Source: Styela clava
Lineage: Eukaryota; Chordata; Ascidiacea; Stolidobranchia; Styelidae
Assembly (NCBI RefSeq): GCF_964204865.1
Contig: NC_135263.1
Coordinates: 9,035,426 to 9,099,425 of the forward strand
Length of the DNA stretch: 64,000 bases
Reading direction: 5' to 3'
Each line of letters opens with the position of its first letter. Positions within the stretch are counted from its first letter, which is position 1. The notes under the pieces were generated by a model. That model saw only the letters and a list, made by a program, of their open reading frames with translations, was not told where the DNA came from and made no database searches. Positions 35,147 through 49,099 of this stretch are shown one piece after another. Position numbers and translations under genes: made by a program.

Positions 35147-35386
35147 AACAATGGCAAGAACTAAACATACATTGTTAAGCTTCAGGGATGCCTGCGCAAC
35201 TCTACCTCGGTGGCCTTTTTGCATTTATTTATGTCGAGGTGATGGTTACCTACTTCCACTCTCTGCCATCCCAACACTCTACCACTCTTTTTCCCATTTA
35301 CTTCGTTTGGAGAATCGACTAGCTGTATTGGGGGTATCTTGCAGATTAATGGGTAAAATATGCAAATAGGGCTAAGATATAAATCT
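35147..35386. other. Loop of inverted repeat 1
   Basis: These are the 240 unpaired bases between the arms. An open frame of 72 codons (35151-35369) crosses it, but I recognise no protein. Confidence 0.7.
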
Positions 35387-36239
35387 ACGAGACGAATGCA
35401 ATGGTGTACTTACACTGATATCGAGAAGAGTTTTCCACCCGACATTTTTGAGAAAATTTAGTTAGAATCGTAGGAATAAGAAACTTTTCTACAGTTGGAT
35501 CTCCCATAACATGTTATTCTTACTTTTGGGATACTTCAAAACTTAGGGCTTTAATTGTTGGGTCGAATTTTCCGATATTCAAAGTTGAAATTTTTATATA
35601 TATTTGAGTGTTGAAAACTGGAATCATAGAGTCTCAAAGGAATTTAGAGTAGAAGTCTAAAATTAAATGCCTCAATGAATTTTCGGAATGCATAACATAC
35701 GCAAATGCATTACAGTTGGATTTCTCGAAGTCATCAGACGAAGGAAGTCCAGGTCGAAGTTTTTGGGTTACTTATTCACAGTAAACGGATATTTTAATAA
35801 TTGCTATAATAGAAGTCGTTTCAAGAATATTGGCACTTTGCCCTCAAGGTTCATTACGATGTTACCGTACAATTCATGGCTGTCTTTACCTCCGATGTGA
35901 TGCTGCTTCTGATATCTGCATAACGATATCCTGCTGTATCTTTGACTGACTACCAACACTCGACACCAAAAAAATGACAAAAAGACAAAGAAAAACAAAA
36001 TAAACGGATAAAACACAGCTAAACAAATAGAAAATACCAAAATTGCAGTGCAGTTTCACATTGTAAATGCATGCACGTCCGACACCTAATTTAAAACCCA
36101 TATGAACTTGCCAATTGGCTTAGTTATGTTGAGCATAAATCAGTAAAATTAAAAAATAATTATACAATGAACTTAGATAAACAGCTAACTGAACTTAGTA
36201 CAAATTGGTTATGTGTTGACTCTGCAACACCGGTTGTCA
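35387..36239 (-). repeat. Inverted repeat 1, right arm
   Basis: This is the reverse complement of the left arm, ending CTCTGCAACACCGGTTGTCA at 36239. It lacks the MITE found in the left arm. A transcript across both arms would fold into a long hairpin. Confidence 0.9.
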
Positions 36240-39200
36240 GGACCAAAATTTGTATGAAGCATAAAATTAAAAAACATTACACTAAACAAAATGTTGTTGA
36301 CAGGGGAATAATGGAATCATGAAATTTTTCAAAAGAACCAAAACTGAACTTAAAATGTTTTCCTCTGCATTGACATTTTCACACGCTCGCCATCCATTGC
36401 ATGCAGTAAAGTTTATAGTCAACCTTGCCTGCAAGATGAAGAAATGGAAAGTTAGTTTGTTTTTATCTGTTTCGGCATTATCAGGTAAATCCACTTAAAT
36501 TGTTTTGCACGGGGGACTACGTTTGTTATTCAGCTTATCATTAACTGAATCTGTATAGATCGATTATTATTCAAAAACAAATTGAATTGGCGGATCCATT
36601 TCTGACCTTTACCCTTCAAGGCGCAATAGCCCGATGAAATTTGAAACTCGAAATTTTAAAGTGAAATTTGTCAAAGTCTTTTTTATTTAAATCGACTGAT
36701 CAATTGGCCTCAAATAATTACCATTCAAATTGACAAATACGTTGGTGTATGTGATTAAAAAGACAAAATCAGAAAATGAAAAGGGAAAAATCAGTGTCGT
36801 TTATAAACATTTGTAAGACAACCCGCTGTTTGACAAAAGCATATAACTTACATGTAGAAGCTTAGTAGAACATTTGTTCCCTATAGCCGCTTACGTTTTC
36901 AAATTTGTCTTGTTTCTAGAAAAATATAATCAGTTTCAATTCCATTGATTTGTTTAATCTAAAAAATATTAAATGTAGCAAAATGTAATAAACACTATTC
37001 CGATAGATTTATATTGTAAATCGCTACAACCCACGTGTATGACTGATAACAAGCTCATAGTTAGACTTAGTTTTCATTTAGTTGGAAAATTATATAATTG
37101 ATAATAGAAGGGGTAAACTCAATAACACTGGCAGTTATTACTTCTGACAAGAGTATAACAAAATTTTAAGGTTATTCTTTAGTCTCTGTGAGCCAATCCA
37201 ATGTACCATTCTAATGGATTGACAAAATTAATTTTTTGATGTATTGAATTCATATAAAATAAATAACTCAAACGGTATACATATGCAACAATGCTCCATT
37301 GCCAACTACAAGAAAAAGGCTTTTTTTTTTTATCTCAAATAACATACGTGACCCAATCTGAGGCCAACGTATGGAAAATGTTCTTTTTGTTGCACATATA
37401 CGCCCCAACCCCCCGTGGAAATTTTTTTTGAAAATAGTAAAACACTTAACTCTCCACTTCACATAGTTGTATAATTCACAATGGTGACTTTTGCCTTGTT
37501 CCGACAATCAATCTTGAGTTCACGAAACAATAAGATTTGACATTGCAGCCTTAAAACAAAATAAAAATGAATAAATAGCAATGGAGTGACAAATGCAACA
37601 CCATGGTACCATTGATTAAATGTATAACTAATTGAATTATGATACCTGTATCTTAAAATTTCATCTTAGTTTTTGCCGAGCTGCTTGTCAAATCTTTGAT
37701 ATACCCTGCAGTAATAATAGTTTACGTTGTGCAAGGATAGAAATTGAAAAATGTTCAAGAACGAATCAAATTTTTTTTTATAAGTACGATCTAAGATCAC
37801 CAAATACAGGCCACGCAAATATTTAACATTTTATTTGAACACATTCTTCAGCCTTCCCTAGTCTGGCCAACATATTATATACTATTATCACGACGGTTTG
37901 CAGCATCGAGTACTTGCTTAATCCGGTATTAAATCTTTTTCTGAAAATTATTTGTTCTGATTCAAATAATAGAACACGTTCGAAAATATAAATATACTTA
38001 TTTCTTAATTGGTAGTGAACATGAATCTATTATTATTTTTGGGTCAATTGAGTTCGAATAATTTTTTTTTACCTCACTTTACGTTTTTGAAAAGTTTTTT
38101 ACATATAGAAAATATTGCTAATCTAAAATGTTTTGAAGGTTTTTTTCTAGGCTCAGATTAGATATTATATGCTTCTTCATTGGCTAAATAGGCTGTAGAT
38201 TACCTATTATATAACATCAGCGTGTAATATTTACCCCTGTCTGGCGCCTATCTTCGCATGTTTGCAAACGTATTTTCTCCAGGATATGGTCGATATCTCT
38301 TTGTACAAAAATGATCCACGTAATTGCCAAACCATGTAGGATATCTGAATACTTGATAAATAAATATATTCACAAAATTTCGATTTATCAAAATATGTAA
38401 TAAGTTTTACATAAAAGGTTCCGCGTATGCCATCAATTTTGTACAATTAAACATAAACAGCTTCACGCCAAAAATTGAATGCTATGAAAGAGGTGTTGCT
38501 AACGAGTTATTCATAGTAATGCCAACAATAATAAAAATACTTTTTAACACATTGGTGATCGCAATTGCGCGTATAGGTGAATGGAACCTATATACTGACC
38601 CACGACCCACATCACGAATGCAACCTATTGGAGTGGCACGTTAGTAGAACGTGTGTATGAAAACAATAAATATTGAGCACAATGAAAAAAGACTCTCACT
38701 CATTCGGGTAACCAAGCCATTTGTTCGTTTAGCTTTGTAGGCTAACTAAATATTTTAAAAATTTCGACTCACCTGCTGGGAATCAAAATTTAGCAAAGTT
38801 GAGTTTTAAATTGAAATTCCACGCTTCAACCTTTTTGATTAATATATTGTATAACTCCGCGATCATCGACCGCCAAAATCTTGATTGATCTGAATTCCTC
38901 AAGTTTTATAATTTGCCACTTATAATACCAGAAATAGCAGCGGCTTAGTATATCTATTTTATTATCGAAAAACATCTTCTTACCTTAATGTTGCATCCAA
39001 GGAATCAACGACTACGTTGAATAGCCTTCGTCCTACACGAAACAGACAAACCATTCGTCATCACGCACCCCAGTGACTTGTTGAGAAAAGCGACGCGCTT
39101 CTCCACATTCCCGCCCAGACTGATTAGCGATATCACATAATTAATTAACTGTAATCAAATTAGAAAACGGTCGAGGAAAAAATTGAGTAATTAGTCGGGT

Positions 39201-42200
39201 TACACAGGGTAGATCCCTTGGTCCGGCGATATCATGCGTCTGGAGATGTTTTGCGGTGTACTCCATGTTGATGCGAATTTCACAAATGACAACAGATATT
39301 GTTGCACGGTGAAGAGTTTGATAGGCGTATGGCTATAACAATAAGAGTATTGTCCTTTGATTACGGTATTTAAAGTGGGCCTATGTTATTCCTCTTCCTC
39401 TTTATTCGACGCAAGTTGTGTGATTTGCGTTCCTCGAGAACCCACCGACAGACCGATAAATTTCGTAATGATATACAAAAGTATTATTATAGGCATTTAA
39501 ACTTAGTGATTAGACTAGGAGGCGTCTAATTTCAGTGATTACCAGAACTGAACTAAATATGCTCCCCTTCTCATCATTGTGTCTTTTGGTATTTTGTATT
39601 CTTTTATTTGAACTTCGGACGTGGATTTATGAGCAATTGCCTATTCCAGTAGGCTTTGATAACGCGATATATATTCTAATTACTGAGCGCACGCTGGTTA
39701 ACGACGCAGTCTCTATGTCGTAATCAAAGGACGTCAATCCCGCTTGTTGGTTTACGCCTTACATCATAACATTGTTTATTCAAAGTCAATACTTTGGTAG
39801 TGTAAATGAGCTCCAAATATGTTTGAACATGGAAACCCAGGGCAATCAATATAAATTTTTCTTATATCACATACTTTTCTAGAATACATACTTTTCTATG
39901 GTAAATATATGTAGACACGCCACTGGCTATGCGTGAATATCACAAAATTTATATTCTGCTCTTTCTGGTTTACCAAAGAAAATATTTATTTATGTAAATC
40001 TTGGTTTTGCCCGATCACTATCATACGCTATGGTGATGTTCTATGAACATCAGTTCAGGCGCTTCTGTTTCGTTTTGCTCCCACTTTTCGTCGTCATGCG
40101 TGAGCTATGCACGCTTCATGCTGTTTGTATATATTTGCAAAGTGGTCTTGCAATACAATTGAAGTCATGTCATACAGTTGCCTTTCAGGAAACAATTCTT
40201 TTTGCTTCTTTTCTATGAAATTGAAAGCACTCAGTCAAGATTAAGCACTTTTAAATGCCAGAAATATGTATCATGAATGTATATTGTATGAGGACCATAG
40301 CAGATAAAACGAGGGAGGTAATTCCCCGGGTTTGTGTCATCATGATACCATGCAATAAGAATAAGGCGAAAACCTTTTGTATTCGTAAATGTGCGTATAT
40401 CTCATGGAACCTGTAAGAGTCTATGGTGTTTACCTGTCATAGGCGGTCACCTTTACGTACATGTTTCATGTTATCCGAATCGAAAAATGTGTAATCGACT
40501 CATTATACCATCCTCTAACGGAAAAGATCCCGGGCATTTCAATGACGTTATTCTATTACTCATTAGTAGATGCTCACTTTGTTTCGGAGCGAAATTGCGA
40601 AGACAACAGCACGAACAAGTTGTTATCCTTAGGAATGTGGTATTGAAATTAGTGAGTGGAGTTTGTCAGTTCTTGTTGGTATCGGAGTCGAATGTAAAAG
40701 CCGACATTTTACATCGTTACAAAATATCTTAATATCTTATCTTATGCCAAGTTATACCATAACAGCTGGCGGGTCTGGTCTTGAGGGTCTAAATAGCGTT
40801 ACAAGTTGCGGAAAGTATGTATGTATTTAGTATGTAAAAGACAGAAAAAAGTTAGGTTTTTACATTTCGAAAAGGGGGTGGTTCCGACCCTCACACATCC
40901 CCTGGCCACGCCCCTGTTTTTTACTGTCGCTTTATATAACCTACTCAACTTATATAAGTTGGTACAACTTGTTTTATTCGATTAATCGAAAAGCTGAATA
41001 TCAGAAAAAAAAAACAGGTTTTTACCATCTGAAGTTTTCAAAGCCGCTCACTGCCAGGCGAATACATGCATATCGATTGCGTTTCAATCATTTAGGCCAG
41101 CGAGTAGCCGACTATGTCATCGCTCGCGAAATTTCGACTGAAACGCTATCAAACCTACATTGTAAAATAAATTTTGTCCAACAAAAGAAACCGACGAACG
41201 GTTGTTTGAGGTGACGTCCGGGAAATTTACGATCAGATGGGATCTCGCTTTATATCAATATTTGCGCTGTAAAACGCGGCCAGGTTGGATTTTATTTTTC
41301 TTCTTAACTTATCGATCGAAAATGCTGCATAATTACCGCAGGAATACGCTTGGGAGCCCGCGAGGAAAATATCGATTTGAGTGACCACCGGTTACAGGTC
41401 GACTTACTGTAATTGAATTTTTGATAATCCTTGCTGCGAAGTTGTTTAGTATAAGTAAAACGAGGATGAGATTTATTATTTTTTTTCACGGAACGTTGAT
41501 ATTGCGCTATGGTACTTGATCGAGCAGTCCAGCAGGTGATGTTTGGAGAGATTGTGACACGAGCTGACCAACCGAAAAGCAAACTAACCCAAATTGAAGA
41601 TTTTCTCAATAGATATAACTGCGATATAGTTTCATCTGTATGAGCATATTTCATGTAAAATGACACAATTATTACCATCCAGTAGTTTATAAAGATTGTT
41701 TTGTTCGGAAACTTAGCCTTTATATTTAGCAGGAGTAAAAGAAATTCGTAGTTCCGTAAAGATACGAATTAATTGATGTTTCTAGTTACATCAGTCTCTT
41801 AGATTTAGGAGAATCAGGAAATCGAAAGCCTATAGCAACATTCTTCTAGTCACTACATAAACCATTAGTCACAAAAAGAACGAAACTCTATTTGTATACA
41901 ACAAAGCGTTGTGATACTTCCGTATAAAAAGGCTATAAAAATTTGTGATTTGACATCAGGAATAAATACGAAACTTAGAATGTACAGGTTTATTAATAAG
42001 ATCCACTATTAGTATGCTATTTTGCCCCGTCTAGTACCCTAGTACATAAACAATTATCTTAGCGTTTGCAAATACATTCGATAATGCTCATAAATTTTGG
42101 ATGAGGAATAAAGGTTGCATAGCACGCCGTTGTCTGCAGAATTGTTAGATTTGGAAATATCATTCACAGCTGAGTAGTGAAGTTGCGGTAAACCGAAAAC

Positions 42201-43908
42201 TTGGAGCTTCTGAAAATGAAGGAGTTTAGTTAATATAGAAACTTACACGTGGTGTACAATCAAGCACGCCAGATAGGTTATTGGATTGATATCGCAAATT
42301 TCGAACGTAATTGATTAAGTGCTCATGGCCTCACTTTGGACACAGCATCGATAGAGAGAAAGATTTAACAAAGTAAGCACCGTCATAAATTCGAATAAAA
42401 ACGGAAAATTGATACTTGTTTTGTGTGGGGCAGAGTGTGTGTGGCCGATAAAGATCGAGGCTGCGAGCCAATATGCATATACAAGCAATATTTGGGCTAT
42501 AGTATCAATAAAAAAAAAGAATTGAATTCCCCGCTTTCCGCTATAAATCGTTAAAGTTTCGGAAGTTCTTGGCACTTCAAAGGCCGCTCGTAACTTGTTC
42601 TGAAATTAAATAAAGAAATACAATTTCGCTGGATAATTTCGTCCCACAATAGTATTTTCGTGTACATTCGTTTTGGTGTACAGACTGTAGAGTAGACTGT
42701 CGAGTATAATTTCTATACTTTCGTTGTAGCTTCTACTGCTGCGATACAGACTATACATTTTAACCCTGACTCATCAATTGATGCGTTTTTGACGTGAGGA
42801 AACGTTTGAACCTTTCTTCAGCCGTGAAACGACGTGGGTGTCGGTTGATGTTTTTGTTGAGGCATAATTAAGATAGATTACAGAAATGACGCCAATGTTG
42901 AGCGAGCAATTATGGGTAATATGCCCCTTCTACCACCACTATATGCGAGACTGTAACAAAATCTTAGAATCGGTAGTATGTTGTGGTGATCAATGATCAT
43001 AGGGAATTTCAGAAAAAGGTTTGATAGTAAAATGTGCTAAAAATTCTTTGCTTTTTTAAATAAGACACTGCATGACATACAATATCATTTTATGTCTGAA
43101 ATAAATTATAGATTACGATTCATTATGAAATAACAAAATCGAAGCATTATTGAAACAAATAGATACAATTCACATTATCAGTTTCTATATTATGTAAGTT
43201 AATCCAAGAAAAGTTGATCGTATGTTTTCTTTTTATAGCATTTTAAAATTAGTATAATCCTGTAATATTTTATGTTACGATAACGCAAATCGATATAGCT
43301 GATAGCTGCAACATCGTACTTCATTATTAATTCGTGCTTGTAACCTGGCCAGGTTAAACTTACTGCATCAATATTTGATTGAGTTTGTTGATGGTCTCTT
43401 TACTTTAGTATGAGAAATATTCTCCAAATGTGAGATATAGATAATATGTACATTGTTGCGACTTTTCGACCGCGGTCCACGATCGGAAGAAATGATATAG
43501 CCAATGTTTTTCAAACTAATCCATATAGAGTTAGACCCTTTGAATACACGAAACTAGCCTGTCTCAACTGATAAATCGCTTTTTTATCGGAAAGTAAATA
43601 ATCTAAATGCTGGCTAGACTGAGGGAAGATATATCTGGGATGTTAATATATTATATAACCCGGTATACAGGAAACTGCAATGAAATGCAAAGTTTCGAAA
43701 GATATATGAACCAAAGCACGACGATAGGCAACTTTGCTCAATCACTTTATTGAACGATCTCTTGTATATATTATACGAAAAAAATTCGAGTAATGGTATT
43801 TTTCATGTGTTATTTCAGATTTTTAAATTACTAAATTAGCTAACAGAATTCTTGAATGCATTGACATTTTTTGCATTTGGGCCGAAGCAGGGGATCAGAG
43901 TAAGCAAA
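36240..43908. other. Long gene-poor interval
   Basis: There are 7.7 kb without a convincing gene. A possible isolated signal-peptide exon is at 36436-36484 (MKKWKVSLFLSVSALS, then donor gtaaat). A five-cysteine open frame preceded by a possible acceptor is near 37670-37827. The phases of the two do not match, so no gene is called. A stretch near 40896-40915 (ctggccacgcccctg) looks like a single hAT end. The last kilobase probably contains the GUCY1B1 promoter, with no clear motif. Confidence 0.45.
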
Positions 43909-46900
43909 ATGGTGAGTATTTTTGTGTAATCTTTTTTGGTATCTTCGCAATATAAGGTTAACGACGCATTCTCTTTTAGTATGGATTTGTGAACTACGCT
44001 CTTGAACAACTTGTCATCAGAAATTTTGGCGAAGAAATATGGAACAAAATAAAGTAAGATTTTGATATCATTTAAAAAAAAGAAGATGTGAATATGAAAA
44101 GATAAACCTTCAAATAAGATTAATGGTATAATGACGAATAGCGATGTCCTGTATATATTGGAATATCAAATTCCGTAAAATAGGTAAACGCGTATGGAAT
44201 AGTAGTTTTTGGCAGCATTCGACTAAAAATGTTACACATTTCAAGACTTTGTGGTGAAATAATGCTATGCGATTCAATATATAATTGTCTTAGCCACTTT
44301 ATTACGATCTTTCTTTGAAATAGCCAATATTAACGTGGCTATTGAATGCAGACCGACGTAAACACGAAAGGTTTGCTACAATTCAGAACAGTTTGTAAAC
44401 TCTATTTTTTATATCATTGTAGAGAAGCTGCAGATGTGAAAATGGAAAGGAAATTTATTCAGAGAATGATTTACGAAGATTTTTGTACATTCGACTTGGT
44501 TAAAGCAGCAACTGTGGTTTTAAGTGAGAATACATTGCAATTTCACACCATTTTGTAGTAAACCAGCCTAAAATTTATAGTGTATCATCGCAGCGCGTTT
44601 ATTTTCTATGTGTTAATATAGAACTTATAAATATAGTAAAAATGTTCGTTGACGATGATAAACTGTACAGGCTCACGCTGACGAAAGCTCGCAATTGCTT
44701 ATTTTCTTAATTAAATAAAGTTGAATGAATTCAGTTTGGCTGTTGCTAAAATCGACAGAAAATTGAAACTTCTTGCCTTTTTAACTTAGTCTTATATTTG
44801 TGTGAATTTTTAGACGTTGAAGCAAACAAAATATTAGAGTTATTCGGGAAGTTCTTCTTTGAGTTTTGCCAGGAGTCTGGATATGATGTAATAATGAGAG
44901 TACTCGGCTCCAACGTCAGAGAATTTCTCCAGGTTTGTATTTTCCGAATGCTTATTCCATACTTTCTACGCACATAGGCCAAAAATGCCGGTAATCAATC
45001 ATAAAACATTCAACTCAACCACGTTTTATTTATAGAATCTCGATGCTCTTCACGATCACTTAAGTTCCGTTTATCCGGGTATGAGAGCTCCTAGTTTTCG
45101 ATGCTCTGACGGTGATGATGGTTCCCTTATATTGCATTACTATTCCGAGAGAGATGGGCTGGAACACATTGTAATTGGAATAGTAAAAACAGTTGCAAAG
45201 GAAATTCATAAAACTGATGTTGATATAATGGTTTGTAGATTTCCTATTTTATATCAATATATTTTCATTCTTTAGAGCCCTGGACTAAAAATCATCTTCA
45301 TTGATTCATAATGTATTTATTTAAGAATATATTTACGTATAAGTTTTTAAAACCCGTTTTTTATGTAGATAACAATATAAATAACTAATTATGGAATTAA
45401 AATAACAGATAACAGCATAATAAAAATAAGATTCAAAATTAGAAACATTTGTTCCATCCATTTTTGCAGGTATACAAAAGAAAAGATGACGAAACTTCTG
45501 ATCACGTGCAACTAAAAATTGTTGCGAAGAACGGATCTTCCCTTTCAGGTGGTGACAACGTAGATATAGCTGAAATTGAAGAAATGCTACATCAAATGGA
45601 TCCAATGATAACTCCAGAAACATTTAGCAAGGTGGATAATTTTTTATTTGAATGTCAATACACAACCATGCTTACTATGAAAACAAGGTTTAGTATAAAA
45701 CTCATGCATACGTTTAATCCTGTTATCATCATGTTAAAGGTTGTAATAATTAATTGGACCTGGATTTGCATTTAAACATCTGACAATTTTTGCATTTAGG
45801 CATTGCCGTTTCACATAATGTTTGATCGTAATATGAACGCAACACAAGCTGGAACTGCCATAGCTAGAATCATTCCTCAACTACGCGAAGTTCTTCCAGG
45901 ATATCGCAATTTTGATGATGAATCTTCTGACAATGATTCTGACTTAGATGAACAGGATGCCGAGAATGATGTTGAATCCGGGAACGTTAATGAGGACGAA
46001 GATGAAGATTTAAAATTATCCAATTTATTTGATCTTGTTCGACCACCGATACAATTTTCGTTCCACCATATTTTGTCCCAGATTAATCAAGTTTTTGTGT
46101 TGCGGACTAAAATAGGTACGAGATAAGATTTCTGATTATATATATAAAGTTTTCCCAATGCATTAACTCTATAACGTGACGTGCGGTGAACCCCATTTTG
46201 AAATACATTTTACATCATAATAATTACGGTATTATACACATCAGTATAAAAGTTGAAGTTTCTAAGCGTACAGTGCTATTCTTGGATTACACGACAACAT
46301 GTAGCCTAAATGGCAAAATTGTTATATTATAAATAAATAATTTGTGATTCAAAAGTAGCAAAGCAAGTTTGCAAACTATGTAACTCAATTTAAAGACATT
46401 ATGAGTCGCATTTCTGTTCAGATGTCTTACAAACAAAATCTAGGAAAATCTCAGTTATTCCAGAAGATCCAAGTACTGTAGAACCAACTGATCCCGAATC
46501 GCATTGTTTACGGTTGAAAGGTCAAATGATTTTCGTTCCGGAAAGTGATAATTTACTTTTTCTTTGTTCCCCAAGGTATATTTATTGAATTATAGTATGT
46601 GATTGGCGTGACAATGTAGATTTATTGATTTCTAGTGTTAGCTGATATTTATACACTTGGATATTAGATTCTGCTGTTTAAAAACACAAGGCAAAAAGTG
46701 CGAAAATACTAAATGTAACCAAATGTAATATTAGGAATCTTTTGGAAAAGATCAGGCGATTATCAAGTATCAGAATCCAAATAAGCATTTTGTGTTTACC
46801 ATATTTTGATCTTGTTATGAAGAGACGAGGTAGCATTTTATGTCGTATCCTATCAGCACATTGTATTCATTATCAAGAAATAAATTTGCATTGGCAAATT

Positions 46901-49099
46901 GTAAATAAATGAACATTCAGGCTAAATTTTCCAGTCATTTTTCTTAATGTTCTTTAAATCGAACCTTTTTCAGCGTTATGAATTTGGACGATCTGATGAA
47001 AAGAGGTTTATACTTACAAGATATCCCACTACATGACGCAACAAGAGATCTGCTGATGTTGGGTGAACAATTTGAAGAAGAATACAAACTCGCACAAAAT
47101 TTGGAAATTTTAACGGATAAGTTACAACATACAATGAGAGCAAGAGAAAGGGAAAAGAAAATGACAGACAAGTAAATAGAATAAAAATTTCCAACCATGT
47201 CGGTTACACACGCAGCGATGGACTCCTATGTGCAGAACATATTTACTTTCTTAGTCTATGGGTGTGTGACTGTATTTTTGTTACAAATTTTTTTTATTTT
47301 TTAACATGTTGTTCCGGGGTTTGTCCATATCGCGAATATAGAAAACAAACAATGAACTCTTGATGACATGAAAGCGAAAATATATTAATACATGATAGTC
47401 TCAAATCACACTATTTATTTTCTTTCATATAACAGACTATTGTATGCCGTTTTACCACCATCTGTTGCAAAGGAGTTGCGACATAAAAAGCCAGTACCAC
47501 CAATGAGATACGACAAAGTAACATTATTGTTCAGTGGAATCGTTGGATTTAGCAAGGTAAATTGAGTTATTAATTAAGTAATGATAACACTTGGAGTTCT
47601 ATTTATTGCTATAATTTTTTATTCTTTTCCAGTTTTGTGCAGGTCTCACAAGCTCAGACGGTGCAATGAAGATTGTTACAGTACTCAACACAGTTTACAC
47701 AAAGTTTGATCAACTCACTGATCCCAAAAATAATCCTGATGTGTACAAGGTGATTAAATTCCTTAAACGTTCAATATGTTTAAAATATTATTTGTGGGTC
47801 AGATATTTGATTTTAGGTATCAAAAAAAGTATTTGTTCGTGTATTTTTCGGCCATGTCTACTTTCTCTATATGAGAATATGATTTATCGCGAATAGAATT
47901 TTCCGAATTCCATTATTTTTTTATCATCAAAAATTGTCTTTTCGTGTACACATTATGTAAAAAAAATTATTTAGATTTTACGCAACTTAACTGAAAGCAG
48001 CACAAAAGTAACGTTTCTACCAAAGTTTTGATAATCGCATTTTGTTTTCAACTCATTCCGAATTTAATATTTTATGTTATTTTAAGGTTGAAACTGTCGG
48101 TGATAAATATATGGCGGTAAGCGGTTTGCCTGAACCTTGCAAAGACCATGCTCGACAGATTTGCAATGTAGCTCTAGATATGATGGATATGTGCGAGCAA
48201 ATTGAGATTGATGGTCAGAAGATTCAGGTATGCCGCTTAGGAAAAAATTTATAACTGTTGCTATCGGCAATTTCTGAAGTTAATGATCCAAGAATGATTG
48301 AATCGTGAGATCCTAAAGGGTTCTGCTGATAATATAACAAGAATGATTTCATTGACCAGTAATTCAATTGTCGATCGATACCAATTTTCGTATACTTCGT
48401 CAATTAAGTACAACGTATTTAAGTTGAAGTGTTTGCAAAAAGATTTTTAAAAAGATAATTTAATATCATTGTGCTGATCTCCATGCACCATGCTAACAAA
48501 TTTTAAGAATTAGCCAGAATATTCACCTACCAGCTGGGAGGATGATAGAAATCTAACCACAAATCGTTGTTTTTATGTGCTAGCTAGATGGCACATTTCT
48601 CAAAAGACATCATGAATTACTATTTATTGCTCATTACCATTAAAATTATTTGCTCTAATTACAAATTTAATTTATTTCATTCATAAAATTGGAATAAAAT
48701 TTACATCTAATCATTTTTTAGATATCTATTGGGATTCACACAGGTGAAGTGGTAACAGGGGTGATTGGACAGAGAACACCCAGATATTGTTTATTTGGCA
48801 ACACTGTCAACTTAACCTCACGATGTGAAACAACAGGGGAGTCGGGACGAATTAATGTTTCAGAGTTTGCTTACAAGTAAGGTTACCTTCATTCTGATCG
48901 CACCACAGCTTATAACTGTACTCCGAAACTTTGTTATAATTGTTTAATTATATTAAATTTCAGCGCTGCAATTGCTCCCGGCTCTTACGATCCAACGTTT
49001 CAGTTCGATTTGAGAGGAGAAATAAAAATGAAAGGAAAACCGAAACCAATGAAGATGTACTTTTTAACTCGACGTAATATCGAAGAAACACATCTCTAA
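43909..49099 (+). CDS. GUCY1B1: Soluble guanylate cyclase subunit beta-1
   Basis: Fourteen coding exons: 43909-43911 (the start codon alone), 43980-44053, 44423-44523, 44814-44932, 45036-45230, 45470-45631, 45800-46115, 46422-46575, 46974-47171, 47436-47556, 47633-47749, 48087-48227, 48722-48876 and 48964-49099. They join in frame to 663 codons plus stop (human beta-1: 619). It is the NO-sensing subunit of the heterodimer making cGMP. The H-NOX domain has heme-ligand His105 and Tyr134/Ser136/Arg138 of the Y-x-S-x-R motif. PAS-like, coiled-coil and cyclase domains follow. The cyclase keeps Glu522 and Cys590 (guanine recognition), Asn597 and Arg601. It has FSGIVGF, where alpha subunits have a metal-binding Asp, as expected for beta. 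An acidic insert (residues 257-288, 18 Asp/Glu) in the PAS-like region explains much of the extra length. Beta-1 rather than beta-2 is favoured by the N-terminus and the absence of a C-terminal extension. Confidence 0.96.

Noticed and set aside
35151-35369. 72-codon frame in the loop of inverted repeat 1
   Set aside because: No resemblance to any family, and its length is within chance for this composition. It could be part of a decayed element.
37632-37826. Cysteine-rich open frame as a complete gene
   Set aside because: Its ATG is not followed by a signal peptide and the only nearby signal-peptide exon has an incompatible phase. It is kept as a lead in the findings, not as a gene.
41304-41678. 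124-codon minus-strand frame
   Set aside because: No recognisable domain, no splice context and AT-driven composition, so it is probably chance.
45333-45623. 96-codon minus-strand frame within GUCY1B1
   Set aside because: It is antisense to exon 6 of the cyclase gene and therefore a shadow.
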